Below, in pieces: positions 22,838 to 35,859 of a DNA stretch of 64,000 bases; position 1 is the stretch's first letter; every line of letters starts with the position of its first letter. The notes below the pieces were generated by a model. That model was not told the origin of the DNA. It did no database searches and saw only the letters and a list, made by a program, of their open reading frames with translations. The translations under genes were made by a program, and so were the position numbers. The stretch is from positions 55,876,498 through 55,940,497 of the forward strand of contig CM046863.1 in the NCBI GenBank assembly GCA_025617745.1, written 5' to 3'. The stretch is from Heliocidaris erythrogramma (taxonomy: Eukaryota > Echinodermata > Echinoidea > Camarodonta > Echinometridae).

Positions 22838-24071
22838 TCTACTTACTTGGACGGCATGCATGTCGTAGTGTAGAGAACCACTTTCACTCCTACAAACATA
22901 TTTGAAAAAGAAATGAGGGAAAGAATGTGATTTGATAAATTATTGGAAATAAAAATATAAATCAATATAGAAAAAAAAATAAAATCTACATCTGCACCGT
23001 GGTAATAAGAATAATTATAAGAAGCACCAGCAATAATAACACATGTAGGCCTACAACAAATAAAAGTGATATACTACTGCTCCTACTGCTAATACTAGTA
23101 CTACTATTACGACTACTACTTCTCCTGATAATAGTGATAATGATGATAAATATTTAAAAATAACAATGAAAATAATTAATGAGGACATTATTATGATGAA
23201 CAATGACTGTGTTGAAGAAAAAAAAATAAGGGTAATCGATCTGTGCAGTCTGTTATAGGAGCCAAAAAAAAAACACACACGAAAAAAAACAACACATATG
23301 GATATATAGGATACAACAAATGTATTTTTGATCTCCCCCCCCCCCCCCTCCAACTCGAAATTGCTGTCAGCAAATGCGCCATCTCCTTCGACCAAAAAAA
23401 AAAGAGTGGGGAAAAAAGGGAAAAGGAAGAGGAAAAAGAGAAAGGAGAAGAAAAAAGAAGAGAAAGAAGGAAAGCGAAAGAAAGGAAATCAAAAACAGAA
23501 AGAAAAGAAGGAAATGAAAAGAAAAAGAAAGAAAAAGATTGAAAAACTGACCATTTTTTTTTTTTTTTTTTTTTTTTTGGGGGGGGGGGAGGGGGCTCGG
23601 TCGGTGAAGTTATTAACTCTCTCATATAGGCTCAATACAGAAGCCACCCGGTCCCCGTAGTCAATGGGTTAACATTCGGGCAAAAGGCGTCCCCTTCTTT
23701 GGCGATGAAAGCAGCCCGCCTGCCCCGAAGATTTTCAAAGTTCCGATATTCGGGCGACCACCATTTATGTAGTCGGGCAGCGAGGAGATAAAACATCCAC
23801 ATTATTTGGGCAGCGAGATTCCGAGATAATCATGTAACTTCTGTATGAAACTTCTGTGCATTTTCTCTACAAAAAGTTTTATAAAAAAATTGCTCGCTGG
23901 CAAACATTTTGAAATTGAAAAGTTGATATTCGGGCAATAAGCGCCGCCCCCCCCCTCCCCGCTCTTTCTCAGGCAATTTTTTTTTTGTTTACTTGTGATT
24001 TATTGCTATCATTATTATTATTATTAATAATACTTTTATTATTACTTCGTTCTATTACAATTAGTATTATT

Positions 24072-25116
24072 CCCTGATAGCAGAAAGTGTTAAAAAATGA
24101 CGTGATATTTACGTCGTGGTTTTCGTCTTTTTTACGTCCTGTAATTACGTCAATAAGACGACAACTTGCACCAACTCTCTACGTCTTCATTCCTCTTCTC
24201 TGATAGCAAAAGTGTTAAAAATGACGTGATATTTCCGTCGCAGTTTTCGTCTTTTTTACGTCCTGTAATTACGTCAATAAGACGACAACTTGCACCAACT
24301 CTCTACGTCTTCATTCCTCTTCTGATAGCAAAAGTGTTAAAAATGACGTGATATTTCCGTCGCAGTTGTCGTCTTATTGACGTAATTACAGGACGTAAAT
24401 AAGACGACAACTTGCACCAACGCAAGACGTCAAGAGGACGTCTTATTTTGACGTCATCTCTACGTCTTGTACACTGTAAAAACTAAAGTGCTACTTTTAG
24501 GGGCATGTATAGTGACTGCACCTGAAATGCTGTTTATAGCACTTGTAGTGTGCTAATTTACCAGAAAAAAAAATGTGACCGTGGCGAGCCTCGAACCAGG
24601 TTCCGCTGATTGAGAGGCGCTGACGTTATACCGACGGACTAACGAATGCTTCTTGCAATCCAGTTTAGTCATGGGAGTCAAGTAGATAACATGAACTATG
24701 TGGTCTCGTAAATTCACTATGTAACAATATGATCTGCTCTAAATCGTACAATGTGAGTTAGTCTAGCGGTAATGCCAGCAATTCTCGATCAGCGGACCCT
24801 GGTTCGAAGCTCGCCCAATCAGTTTTTTTTAATGAATGTTTAGCATTTTAAGGAGCCGTCCAGCTCCCGTGAAAGTGCTGAAATAGCACGCTGTGTGCAT
24901 TCAATAGCACTCTGAGTGCAGTCCCTATGCATTGCCCTGAAAAGTGCTTACAGCACTTCAGTTTTTACAGTGTACAGATGACGTCAAAATAAACGTCCTC
25001 TTGACGTCTTGCGTTGGTGCAAGTTGTCGTCTTATTGACGTAATTACAGGACGTAAAAAAGACGAAAACCACGACGTAAATATCACGTAATTTTTAACCA
25101 CTTTCTGCTATCAGGG
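24072..25116. mobile_element. Composite MITE, copy 3
   Basis: Third copy. The left arm occurs as three tandem, partly truncated repeats (starting near 24072, 24201 and 24325), followed by a partial inverted piece near 24365-24415. The inner element is at 24472-24972 with both tRNA-like modules. The right end is CTGCTATCAGGG at 25116. Confidence 0.8.
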
Positions 25117-25548
25117 ATATAGCATATGTCAGAATTTTACACAATGGCGCCTAGATGATCCCACAATGCCCGCGCACGAGCGGACAATTTTGAAATGTTT
25201 AAAATGGCCTGAAACGTATGCCCAAATCAATTGTAGACCATATTGAGCATTTTCAGAATTTGCGTGCGCGCAACTTCACCGAGGCGCGTACGCGCACGCA
25301 ACTTATTAAATTAATTTTCCTCTTAAATTAACTTGCATCATGCCAAATATGGTTATGTTATGACTTTGTATTGCAGAGATATATCATGTGTCAGAATTTT
25401 ACAAAATCGTGGCTAGATGACCCCACAATGCCCGCGCACGAGCGGAAAATTTTGAAATGTTTAAGATGGCCTGAAACATGCCAAAATCAATTGTAGACCA
25501 TTTTGAGCATTTTCAGAGTGTATAGTCTGTAGGGCTAGATTTACTTAC

Positions 25549-25964
25549 TCCAAATTCAATGAAGATAGTTGTGTTGACTTTCCGAAGAGTTCAACCAAGG
25601 CTTCCTCATCCCTCCCCTTCAGACCGGAAACACGTAGGCATTGTTGGTTTGGGGTTTGTTCCCTGACCAGAAGACCCACCGTTGCAATCGTCGCTCCCGA
25701 TTCAGTCTTCTCTTCTGTTGAAAGTGATGACGAGGCTTGTAGCTTGATATGTACAGCAAGATGCTCATCCCTGCTGTGCCCCATAGCCTGGAGCCGTAAT
25801 ATGAGTTGTGTCTCTCTCTACATCATCAATAGTGACATCGATCTCTTTCAAGGCAGTAACGATAAGATCAGGCCTTCGTAGCTCTGTGACATCAATTTCG
25901 TGGCGATCAGCTTTGTGACGGATGAAAGCTTAGGAGGAGATGATTGAAAACTGAGAGAGGAGTC
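25549..25964 (-). pseudogene. NLR LRR-region exon, 5'-truncated
   Basis: Matches 22115-22530 including donor GGA|GTAAGT at 25549, but homology stops at 25964 within the SDSSLSF region. The first third of the exon and its acceptor are missing. Single-base losses near 25786 and 25793 and near 25855 also break the frame. The nearest LRR exon to NACHT is therefore dead. Confidence 0.75.
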
Positions 25965-26797
25965 GTGATTGCAAGAGTATGAAGCGTCGAAAATGATGCG
26001 AGACAGGACCATAACCCACTTGTCACGTCTGTATCATAGTAGACCCCTCGAATTTAACTTCTCTAATCTGTGTTTAATAGTTGATAGAGAATGAGAGATA
26101 ACAAACATTATGCAGTTTGGTTTTGATTTAGATATAAATACGGCAAAATAGAATTAACTGGGGTTTTTATTTTTAATAAAGTGAAGTAACATGATAGGAA
26201 AGTGCTTAATAAGACCTTGTGAAATAACAGGGTATAGTGAGAGCAGCAAAGAAAGATTATTGTCTGCGCTAAAAGTTGATGGAAGGATATTTCTTTGCAG
26301 CCTGTTCTAATCGCGGTTTATCAATAGTAATGCAAAAATAAAATCAGAGAATACACGTAACCCATTGGCTACTGGAACAGTGTGGGCCATATGTATTAAT
26401 CCTAACGGAATTAGAAAAATCAGTAGTCAACGTGTCAAATTCCGGCTAGTGATGATAGTGTGCATTCCTTCTAGACATTACGTTTCATGTAGTTTCCCAT
26501 CTGGATATCGCCCATCCAGTCCTCTCCTTAACGAGTGAACATTCCGATGTATTTTCGTTAAATGTGTGCCATTTAATTTTCTCTCACCCAGTATTTTGCT
26601 TCCTGCCCAATGTGCTCAACGGCACAGGATGAATCTAACGCTAAATAAGTAAAATCGATATCTATATCTATATATGTCGACTCTTGCACGTTCTACGGAT
26701 ATCTGTGTTGTGATTTAAAATACGTATACATGTATATATGATATCATGCTAATTATTTGTCTAAGTGACGGGAGGTGGAAGCCTTCACACCACATAC
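25965..26797. other. Intron between NACHT exon and LRR exons
   Basis: AT-rich sequence with no repeat or coding signal recognised. It begins on the minus strand with the donor GTATGT at 26797. Confidence 0.6.
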
Positions 26798-28438
26798 CTG
26801 AAGCTTCAGTTGCTGTGGAAGATTATGCATTCCAACAACTGTGTAGACAGTTGGAGACTTCAGAACAATACTTTGTGCAGTTACACATCTTTGAACCAAC
26901 GAAGACACGCTTCCTTCAGTACCCTTGGTCTCTGATGAGCAGTCAAGGAGAATACGATATCGCTCGCTCTCATCCAAGTATCCGTTGGCAAGAAGAGCCT
27001 CCATTATTCTTATGCAGAGGCTTCTATCCGTGCCAGCAGCGAATCTGATGAGATGCTCATAGTCATCGATGTTTGCTTCTTTCTTCTTCAGTACTGTGTC
27101 TAACTTAGAAGTCTTCCTTGGCCAGAATCTCTTCTTGCATTTCTTCCATTCAGCAGCTAGATATTTTCCAGCTGAGTGCTCCTGCGCGAGTTTGTGATAA
27201 AACTCGATGATAGTAGAAGTGGTCTCATGGGACTGAGAAAGGTGTTCTGAAGTAACAGTCGTCTTGGATATTATCCCAAGCTCACATGCGCGTTCAAGGA
27301 TAGCTGGAACTCTTCGGAATCATGTGGTGTGAAGACCAGCTTTTTAGCATCGTCGAGTAAACCTGCTAGAGCAATCTCCCCTAAGCTACACATTATTGCG
27401 CTTAATTCATCTGATGTGAACTGTGCTCCTGACTGTGAACGGGCGTTGGCATGGTGCATCATTAATTCATTCACTTTGTCCAGGAGTTCTGTCTGGGTTG
27501 CGGTATCCTTGTCCAGTCGTCCCTTGCTCCACAAATGAGAGACCATGAGACAAAATAGAGGTGTTTTCACAAGTTCATAGATCAGGGGTTGGCCATCAAG
27601 GTAAGCCTTAAGACCTTGTCCCTTAGAAGGATTCGAAACAAAAAACTTGTCGATGTACTCTTTCGAGCTCTCTTGCGAGAATCCTTCTATCCACATCTTT
27701 GTGTACACCCTTGCAATCTCCCCTTGATTAAAGAAGTTCTCTAGTGAGGCCGTGTTGTTACAAGGACTCGACACTGCGGGTATTCTTTAAAGAGCATTAC
27801 TTCGACAATATTGCTCCTTTCATCCTCTTTTGAATTTATACCGGCATACTCGTCGAGGCCATCCAACATAATACTGCAAATATTCTGATTATTTCTGATG
27901 AAGTTTTCGAGCCCATTTGGTGTAAGATCGCCAACGTCACTTAAGAGCTGGGATTTGATCGCTTCACCGATCGATGTCTGCTGGCTGGTATTTCGGAGTT
28001 TGATAACGAAGAGGAGAGGCAGGTGTTCTATCGCGGATCCTTGTATTCTGTGGGCCCAGTCGTAAGCCATCTTAGCGACAGCCGTTGTTTTTCCTCGTCC
28101 AGCGGGGGCCGAAATGAGGATTCGGACAGGGTACATGCCGTCTACTTTCGTTGAAAATATTTCAGCAACAGATCCCTGAAGAACCTGCTTCTCCCCAGTT
28201 TCTTGTCCATTTGCGTCCCTTTTCACCATAGTGACAACTGTATGTATTTCCTTTAACTCAGCATACTTATGTGGATTCCATGGAGCCATTGGGACTTTGC
28301 ATAACGTATTGAGATACTTATTCTTCAATTTTTCACAACATTGCATAACAGTCAAGGACTCTGAGATCTTCACACTGTAGATATCTGAAACGATCCAATC
28401 ACAAAAGACAAACCATTCACCTTTCATCTTAACTCATG
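26798..28438 (-). pseudogene. NACHT ATPase exon of an NLR gene
   Basis: Large exon encoding the NACHT STAND-ATPase core of a NOD-like receptor. In order it has a linker with LCKVPMAPWNPHKYAELKEI, Walker A SAPAGRGKTT, Walker B/Mg motif IMLDGLDEYAG, and sensor-1 type VLVTTRP. A winged-helix/superhelix region follows with RVYTKMWIEGFS, KAYLDGQPLIYELVKTPLF, TATQTELLDKVNELMM and IRIMEALLANGYL. The donor CAG|GTATGT at 26798 leaves phase 0. Possible acceptors (ACATGAG at 28438 or ATGAAAG) give phase 1, matching the DEATH exon donor. The frame is broken near 27750, just after TTRPH, and near 27305, after TPHDSEE, so this copy is a pseudogene unless these are sequence errors. NLRs are cytosolic pattern-recognition switches. 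Confidence 0.85.
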
Positions 28439-29289
28439 TTGTGTCAGAGTATATTATGTGAAGAAGTTGGGCAAATGACGGCCATCAATCCCCCCCCCCC
28501 CCCCTCCCAATGTATCATAGCTCTCTTACACACTATCTGTTATGTAGTAAATGAACGAAAATGAACTAAAAAAATCAAAACTTACTGGAAATTATAAATA
28601 AAACTTATATTTCCACACAATGAAATGCGTGTTAAGGGAGAAAAGGCAACATATGAAATAAACATTATGTCATAATTATGTGATTTGTTGCCCTGTTGTT
28701 ACATTAGTATATCTGGGTTAGTATACCTGGGTTACATGCAATGTAGTTCTCGTCACATGGTCCCTGCTTCTTTGGTAGATATGCACCTGTAAGAGATCAA
28801 GAATTCATTTATCTTTGTTCTTCTCATTGCAATACATCTTTAAAACAAGCGAGAGGCATATTGCAACTAACATATCTCATCTAAATGGACTGAAAACATA
28901 ATTGTTACCTATGTGCAATTACTGGGTTTTTTCAGAGTAATGGAAATTAAAGCTTTTGAACCTACAATAGACAGAGGAAATATCGTTTCAAAATTTACTG
29001 AAATACTGCTCGCATATTGTAACTGTTGGAATTATAATAATAATGATATGAAATTGTTATATATAGCGCCTAAAAAATGTTTCAAAGCGCTAATTTACGC
29101 TACAAATCAACATTACCAACGAACTGAACATTACTAACATTTCAAAGAAATGGGAGCTTGAATTAACTCCAATTTACTATATTACATCGTCACTTTACTC
29201 AAGGAAGTATTCCCTTCACTATTCGTTTAAAGTCAAAAACGACTAAGCAGAAGGGGCGCTCTCGGGGGCCGTGGGAGGGTGCCCCCTAC
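28439..29289. other. Intronic AT-rich sequence with C run
   Basis: A C run at about 28491-28504; otherwise no recognised element. It lies between the NACHT exon and the inner edge of the right inverted-repeat arm. Confidence 0.5.
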
Positions 29290-29950
29290 ATTTTCAAGTA
29301 CCCCCAAAGTGCCCCGTTCTTTTCGTATAGTGCCTTTTACCTTCTGATAAGTGGCCCTTTAACCTCAGACATTACCTCAGACATTTAACCTCAGACATTA
29401 CTGCCCCTTATGAAATCCAATGATGGCCCTTTTTTCGTGTAATTAGTGCCCATTTCCCGTTCTAATTGTGCAATTTTTCCTTCTGATAAGTGTCCTTTTT
29501 CACTTCTGATAAGTGCCCCTTTTCCTTCGTATAACTGCGCCCGTTCTTCTTTCTGATAAATGCCATTTTCACCTTCTGATCAGTGCACCCTTTAACTTCA
29601 TATACATTACTGCCCCTTTTGAAATGTGTGCCTTTGTTTTTCGTATAATTATATGATTAGTGCCTATTTTCCGTTCTAATAGTACAATTTTCCTTTCTTA
29701 TAAGTGCCCCTTTTCTCCTCTGATAAGTGACCATTTTCTTTATATGACTGCCCCTTCTTCCTTCTAATAAGTGTCCTTTGAACCTTCCGATAAGTGCACC
29801 TTTTCAGCTCAGATAAGTGTCCCCTTTGAAATCCGACAAGTGTCCCTGTTTTCGTCTGATTAGTGCCCATTGTCCGTTCTAATAGTACAATTTCCCCTTC
29901 TTATAAGTTCCCTTTTCTCCCTCTGATAGGTGCCCCTTCTGTCTTATGTG
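29290..29950. repeat. 22-bp minisatellite at inner edge of right arm
   Basis: Degenerate tandem units of the type CCTTCTGATAAGTGCCCCTTTT. The matching left-arm stretch (about 9010-9177) runs into the N gap, so array length there is unknown. Array instability may explain why assembly failed at that point. Confidence 0.75.
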
Positions 29951-31689
29951 CCCTACCTATATACCTATTGTACCTATGTACTCCGTTGTCGCTTACAAAC
30001 TGTGCCCTAAAGTCCAGAAAAGAGCCACATAGGCCTACCTAGCACCAAATAATCAAAGAGGCTTCATAATAACAGATTCCCCTACTGATATCAGCACAGT
30101 GATAGGCAGTGGAGCAGGGGGCAGGAGGGGCACAATTCCCTAAGTTATACAAGAATGAGCAGTGCCCAAAAAATCATAACAGGAAGGAGGACAATTTTAT
30201 CTAAATTTTATCCAAAGCTCGCTCAATACACTCGCTCGCATTTAGGCTACCATTGCCTCTTTATCATATCATAAAAATCGCTGCTTTTCAAAATATTTTC
30301 AATATTTGAATCTGAATAATCAGACAATTACACTCAACTGCAAAGTAGGTCTTATCTAGAAGCATGTTAAGACATAAACAATAATGTGTCGAAAATGATC
30401 CTCGATAGTGTATTAATCGCCCCTGCAACTAAGCACCCACGGACGGTTCGTATGAGAGAGGACGAATCAATTGGGGGGTTCGTATATCAATTCGGTACTG
30501 ATGAAGTGCCCTCATATGGGCCATAAAATGTGATTATATCCGGGACCCCTGCTAAGATTTTTTTCCGGTGTTTGTCATCTAGTTCTAATTTCACGGAATG
30601 GAAGAACAATGGAAAATGATATAAAATGTCAAAAACAATTATTGTGCCAACTCGATGGGAAAGCTGATCATTGTGGGGCGACAACGTAGAGGGGCGAAGT
30701 ATAAACTAACCTACAACTAGTTATGGTATAGTTAAACCATGTTCTTATTTTCTGAAATTTGTAACGACTTTGTTCCGGTTGACAACTAGGAAACTCGCTT
30801 AGGATCTATAGATGTGCAATTGGTTAAATGCTGAACAAAGCAATCCACTCGCCGGGACCGTCTGAAGGTTAATTGTGAAATGTGAAAACGAGAATTTCGA
30901 AATTCTCATACGATTCCATCTGCCCTATTAATGCTCAATTCTTTACAGTAGGTAAAGCTAAACATGAGTGTCGAAATTACGGTTACATGTCGTTCTTCGA
31001 GGATTTCCGAAATGTATATAATTCCTAAAATGAAATAGGGTTCATCTATTAGTTAAAAAGTAAAATAAGGTTCGTTTATTCCAAAAAAATAAAAGAGGTT
31101 CATAATTCCGAAAACGAATGAGGGTATATAATTCAGAAAGTGAAAAAGAATTCATGATTTCAAAAAGCCAAAAATGAATAAAACGAAGTATCGTTTTCGG
31201 AATTATCATCCTTCGGGGTAATAAACCTTTGGAGTAATGCATCAAAGTTTCGGAATAATGAACCTTTGGGAAAATGTGTAGCCCCCCCCCCCCCCCCCCC
31301 CCCCCCCCTCCACCCGAAAATAAAGAATTACTACTATTACTAACAACAATAATAATAATAAACCATTCATGTATAGCGCATACCACATTATGATATAGCG
31401 TCCCTATGCGCTTATAAAGGGTTTGGATATTATTACCTGGCTAAAAGAGATAATTTAAGTTGCACGACTAGGGATATATTTGTATGATAAAGTATGGATA
31501 GCGAAAGGGTGGTAAAAGTACATTTAGTGATAACAGTATTAATAATATTCTTTTCAGTATATGTTTGAAGCAGGGATAGAAGAAAACGTAGGGGAGCCGC
31601 TAAAACGCAAGTCCGGTCCCATGCAGAAAAAAAATCAAAAGAAGCTAATATATGACAGAAATTAGACTAACAGATCGACCATTAATTTG

Positions 31690-31714
31690 TGTGTGTGTGT
31701 GTGTGTGTGTGTGT
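31690..31714. repeat. (GT)n microsatellite
   Basis: About 12 uninterrupted GT units, the mirror of the (CA)n tract at about 5896-5940, which is longer and interrupted. Confidence 0.9.
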
Positions 31715-31939
31715 TTGTCTGTCAACAAATTTGAGGAAATTCGATAACTAATAAGAAATGTAAGAATTCTTGAATGACAGAGAACGGTACTGAAAACTAT
31801 GAAGATCACTAGATATATTGGGAACTTAGACTGCATGCTGATACAATTAAAAGTGTGTTTGAAGCCCGCCCCGGGGCCAGCCCAATAAGGCAGCCCAAAA
31901 CTTGCGCAAAAAGCAGGCTCTAAATGTTAGTGTTAGTGT

Positions 31940-32680
31940 TAGTGGGATGTTATACATATAAGTGAAGATAGAAAACGAGAGAAGGAATAAACGAAACAAT
32001 ACGTAAGGAATAACAGAAAGGGAAGAGGAGAGAAATATGGAAAAACAAAGATATTCACAGGAGAGAATATAGAGAGGAGACGACAAAAATAATTATGGAA
32101 AATATACATCAGACAGAATGGAAAGAAAAAAATAAAAATGGTAAAAACAAGGAAATACAAATAGAAAGGCATAAAATGAGTACAGGAAAAACAAAGAAAT
32201 ACTTAAGGAAAGAAAGAAAGAGATAGGAAAAATAAAGAAATGCATGAGGTAAGAGAGAGAGAGAGAGAGAGAGAAGAAGAAAAACTAACATAAAAAGAAA
32301 GACGGAAAACATGAGGAGAACATAATAATACATAAGGAAATATAGAAAAACAAGAGAAAAACAAATAAATGCATAAGGAATGATGAAAGCGAAAACTGAA
32401 AAATAACCCAAAGTAATATTATGAAAGATAGGAAACAAGGGAAACTACAGAAATACTCAAGGAAATACAGACATGAGAAGAAGAAAAGAAAGAAAAGCAT
32501 GAAGAAAGATAAAAAAAATCAATAGAAACAAAACCCCCTAGAAATACATTAGGGGAAAAGAAAACGAGAGAAAGAAAATCAAGAAATACGAGAAAAGGAA
32601 TAAAACACTGGGGAAAAAGGGAAATAAGAAAAGAAAGAGATAGAAGATGAAAGAGAACATGAAACATAGAAATTCAAAAG
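31940..32680. repeat. Purine-rich tract, mirror of the left pyrimidine-rich tract
   Basis: A/G-rich on this strand with AAATACATAAGGAAA-type reiterations and a (GA)n run near 32253-32272. Minus-strand ORFs of Phe/Leu/Ser composition are artefacts of base composition. Confidence 0.7.
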
Positions 32681-35600
32681 AAAATTGCGTGCACTTCATG
32701 TGGTTTTCGGGTGCGACCTAAGACCCGTTGTCCATTTACACCAAGCAGGTCCTCGTGGGTTCTCAGACTGGGCCGGCCAGGGACGGGACTCATTCTGTCT
32801 GTTTACACCCAGCTCATGACGGCCCGCTATCCATTTGCCCATTGTAACAGACGATTTATTCAAGGTTTGTGACGTCATCCTCTCACAATTCACCTATTGT
32901 TTTATTCAATATAGAGAGCATATATTTCCTCCCCCCCCCCCCCCCCCCATAAAGATCGGATTTCCTATACCTGTTACCAATGTCAAATATATCCAACGGA
33001 ATTTTTTTTTTGCAACAGAAAATTGTGTACATTGGCTTTTTTTTGAGTAGGTGCATGCACATGTATATACACAATAACATGTAAATCATAACATTGGCAT
33101 AGGCATGATAGTCCATGGGCCAGTAACCGAAAAGGTCCCCCCCCCCCCCCTTTAGGCACAATTTTAAATTATGTTTTTCTGTTAGGTAGGACCCTCAGCT
33201 ATCAGAATCTGCTTGTTTGCCATAAAGTTGGTGGTGGGTGTGGCCACCAGGGCCTACTAAATGTTTTCACGTTGTTGAATTACACATATATGTTATTTCC
33301 TATCTTATTACCATGGTAACAGCCTGGGTGGTCGCCCAACATCCACCTTTGTGGCAGTCAGGGAGGATATGATATCCAGGTCCTAGCTAACGTACAGGGG
33401 AAAAAACATCATTTCAAGTTGCGGAGACCCTTACTTTATAAAGTGCATTGAATAGTTGGTGATTTTTTTCACCAATATTTATTAATTCACCATAATTAGG
33501 TCCAGCAACAACCATGTTTAGATGGGGAACCGACATTTGCTCCGGCGGCAATTGCTCCTGCGACAAATGCTCCTAAAAATACGACAATTGCTCCGCGATA
33601 ATTGCTCCTGCGACAATTGCTCCGTCGACATTTGCTCCTGCGATAATTGCTCCGTCGACATTTGCTCCTGCGACAATTGCTCCGACGACATTTGCTCCTG
33701 CGACAATTGCTCCGTCGACATTTGCTCCTGCGACAATTGCTCCGTCGACATTTGCTCCGATCGAGCGACAATTGCTCCGCGACAACTGCTCCGTCGATAA
33801 AAATGCATATATGCGACAATTGCTCCTGCGACAATTGCTCCGTCAACATTTGCTCCGATCGAGCGACAAATGCTCCGCGACAACTGACTGCTCCGTCGAT
33901 AGAAATGCGGCAATTGCTCCTGCGACAATTGCTCCGCCGACATTTGCTCCAAAATATGATTATTGTTCAGTCGTTAAAAATGAATATGCGACAATTGCTC
34001 CGCGACGATAAACTCGGTAGACATGGTAGATAAAAAGGAATATGCGACATTTGCTCATCGACATTTGCTCCGCCAACATTTGCTCCATTTGAGCGACAAT
34101 TCCTCGGCGACATTAGCTCCGTCGAAGAAAATGAATCTGCGACAATATCATTGCCTCGAGATATCTCGAATATCTCGAAATACATGTATGTCGAGACAAT
34201 TACTACCGTACCTCTAACTGCTTATTCCACGAGAGTACGATGACACTGGCGTAAATCCGTTACGAGGAGTGGGATGGGGAATGAACAAAATATTTTGCCG
34301 AAATTTCTTGCTCACATTTGACTATACACACCCATCACCCACACACCCCAAGACACATACTTTTATTTATTTTGCGAGCGAGCCAAAAATTACCATATCT
34401 TGCCTTAAAAGAAGTCTCGTTTTTTTGTCAAAATACACTCTGGACTTATAAGATATTTAAATGGTATATTTGGTTACCTCACTGCCAAATATTACATACT
34501 TCGCTGTTGCAAATGTTTGCTGTCCAAAACCACACTGTTTCTAAACATTGCGAGCAAGGAAAACGCACTCTCTTGGGGATAAAGTATCATTTCGTCATCA
34601 AAATACACCACAGGCCTATAACCTTTCTAAAATATATTCGTCCGCCTCCCGTTGCATGCCCAATTTGTTTGCCTTCCCAATAAGTTTCACTCTAGCTTTT
34701 CAGTGAGCGCAGCGAAAAATATTATGATATGCGGGCATCCGCTGCTGGAATAAAAATGATTGCTAATCGAAAACGTCTTGTTTCTAGATTTTATAAGCGG
34801 GCAAATATTGATTTTTTTTTTTTAAATACTAAGAACAGGTTTAAGTGTATTGTTACAATCCCTTCTCGTGATTTTAGTAACGTACATTTATCGGCATCTT
34901 CCGTTCACACAGAGAGTATGATCAGGGTGTGATGATATGAATAGGCTAATGGTCACAGGCGGTCATGTCCTGAAAATTCATCTATTTTAGGTCAACTTGC
35001 CGCTCGAATCCTTGCAGACATAACTATCACTTTATGAGTTAAAGAATTAAGCATAAATATTGGATAAAAGACAAGATGCAAACCTATTCCCTTTCTTGAT
35101 AATATAAATATAACCGGCATAGGTTAAGATAGTGAAATCAAGCGAGCGAAGCGAGCAACGCTTTAAATTAAATTCAATTCAATTCTTTTCAATTCAGCTT
35201 TATTCAGATTCATATATAAAAGAGTATCATTAACATTAACATGCAAGAAATTATGATATAGTTTAGTGTGTTTAGACGGGCATAGTCATTAAAATTGCAT
35301 GTAATTATTAAAACATAAAAAAGACTGACAATAAAAATAGGAACCTGGTTGCTGTATAAAAACCCTTGTGGGTTTGTCTTGACAGCCACGTTCAGGTTTT
35401 CCCTTCATTGTCATTCCTCTTTTTCCTTTCTCTTTTCCATTATTATTTCTTCTTTAAAAATTGGGGGTATATTTTTTACACGTCATTCACCCTTCTTCCA
35501 CCTCTACAAGCGATTATTTTAAAAATGTATTTATGGCTAGATGGGGCGAATGGGGGGCTCTGACAATCAGCCCTGGGCACCCCCCCCCCCCCCCCCCCCC

Positions 35601-35859
35601 CGCACAAAAAAGTGAAGATGGTGAGTGTACAATATATTTTGATCTAGTCCTTTAACCTTTAGTGTGCACATTTTCTCTTTCCATTTAGATGTTTTTAAAG
35701 AATCCATGTTCGGGGGGGGGGGGGTGAGGTGTTTTGCCCGAAAATGACATTTTCTGGTCCAATTATCACACTTTTTACCCAAATATCACATTCTATGGCC
35801 ATAAATATCATTAATTTTCAAGTCTTCCACAGCCTCCTGGGTCGTAGCATATGTTTATT

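Larger units (their letters stand above)
22490..25964. repeat. Tandem segmental duplication, unit B
   Basis: Second copy of unit A. It is longer because the composite-MITE left arm is repeated three times and because a block beginning TGTCAGAATTTTACA is duplicated (25127 and 25390) with a GC-rich hairpin between. It ends abruptly near 25964, inside the LRR-exon homology. Confidence 0.8.
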
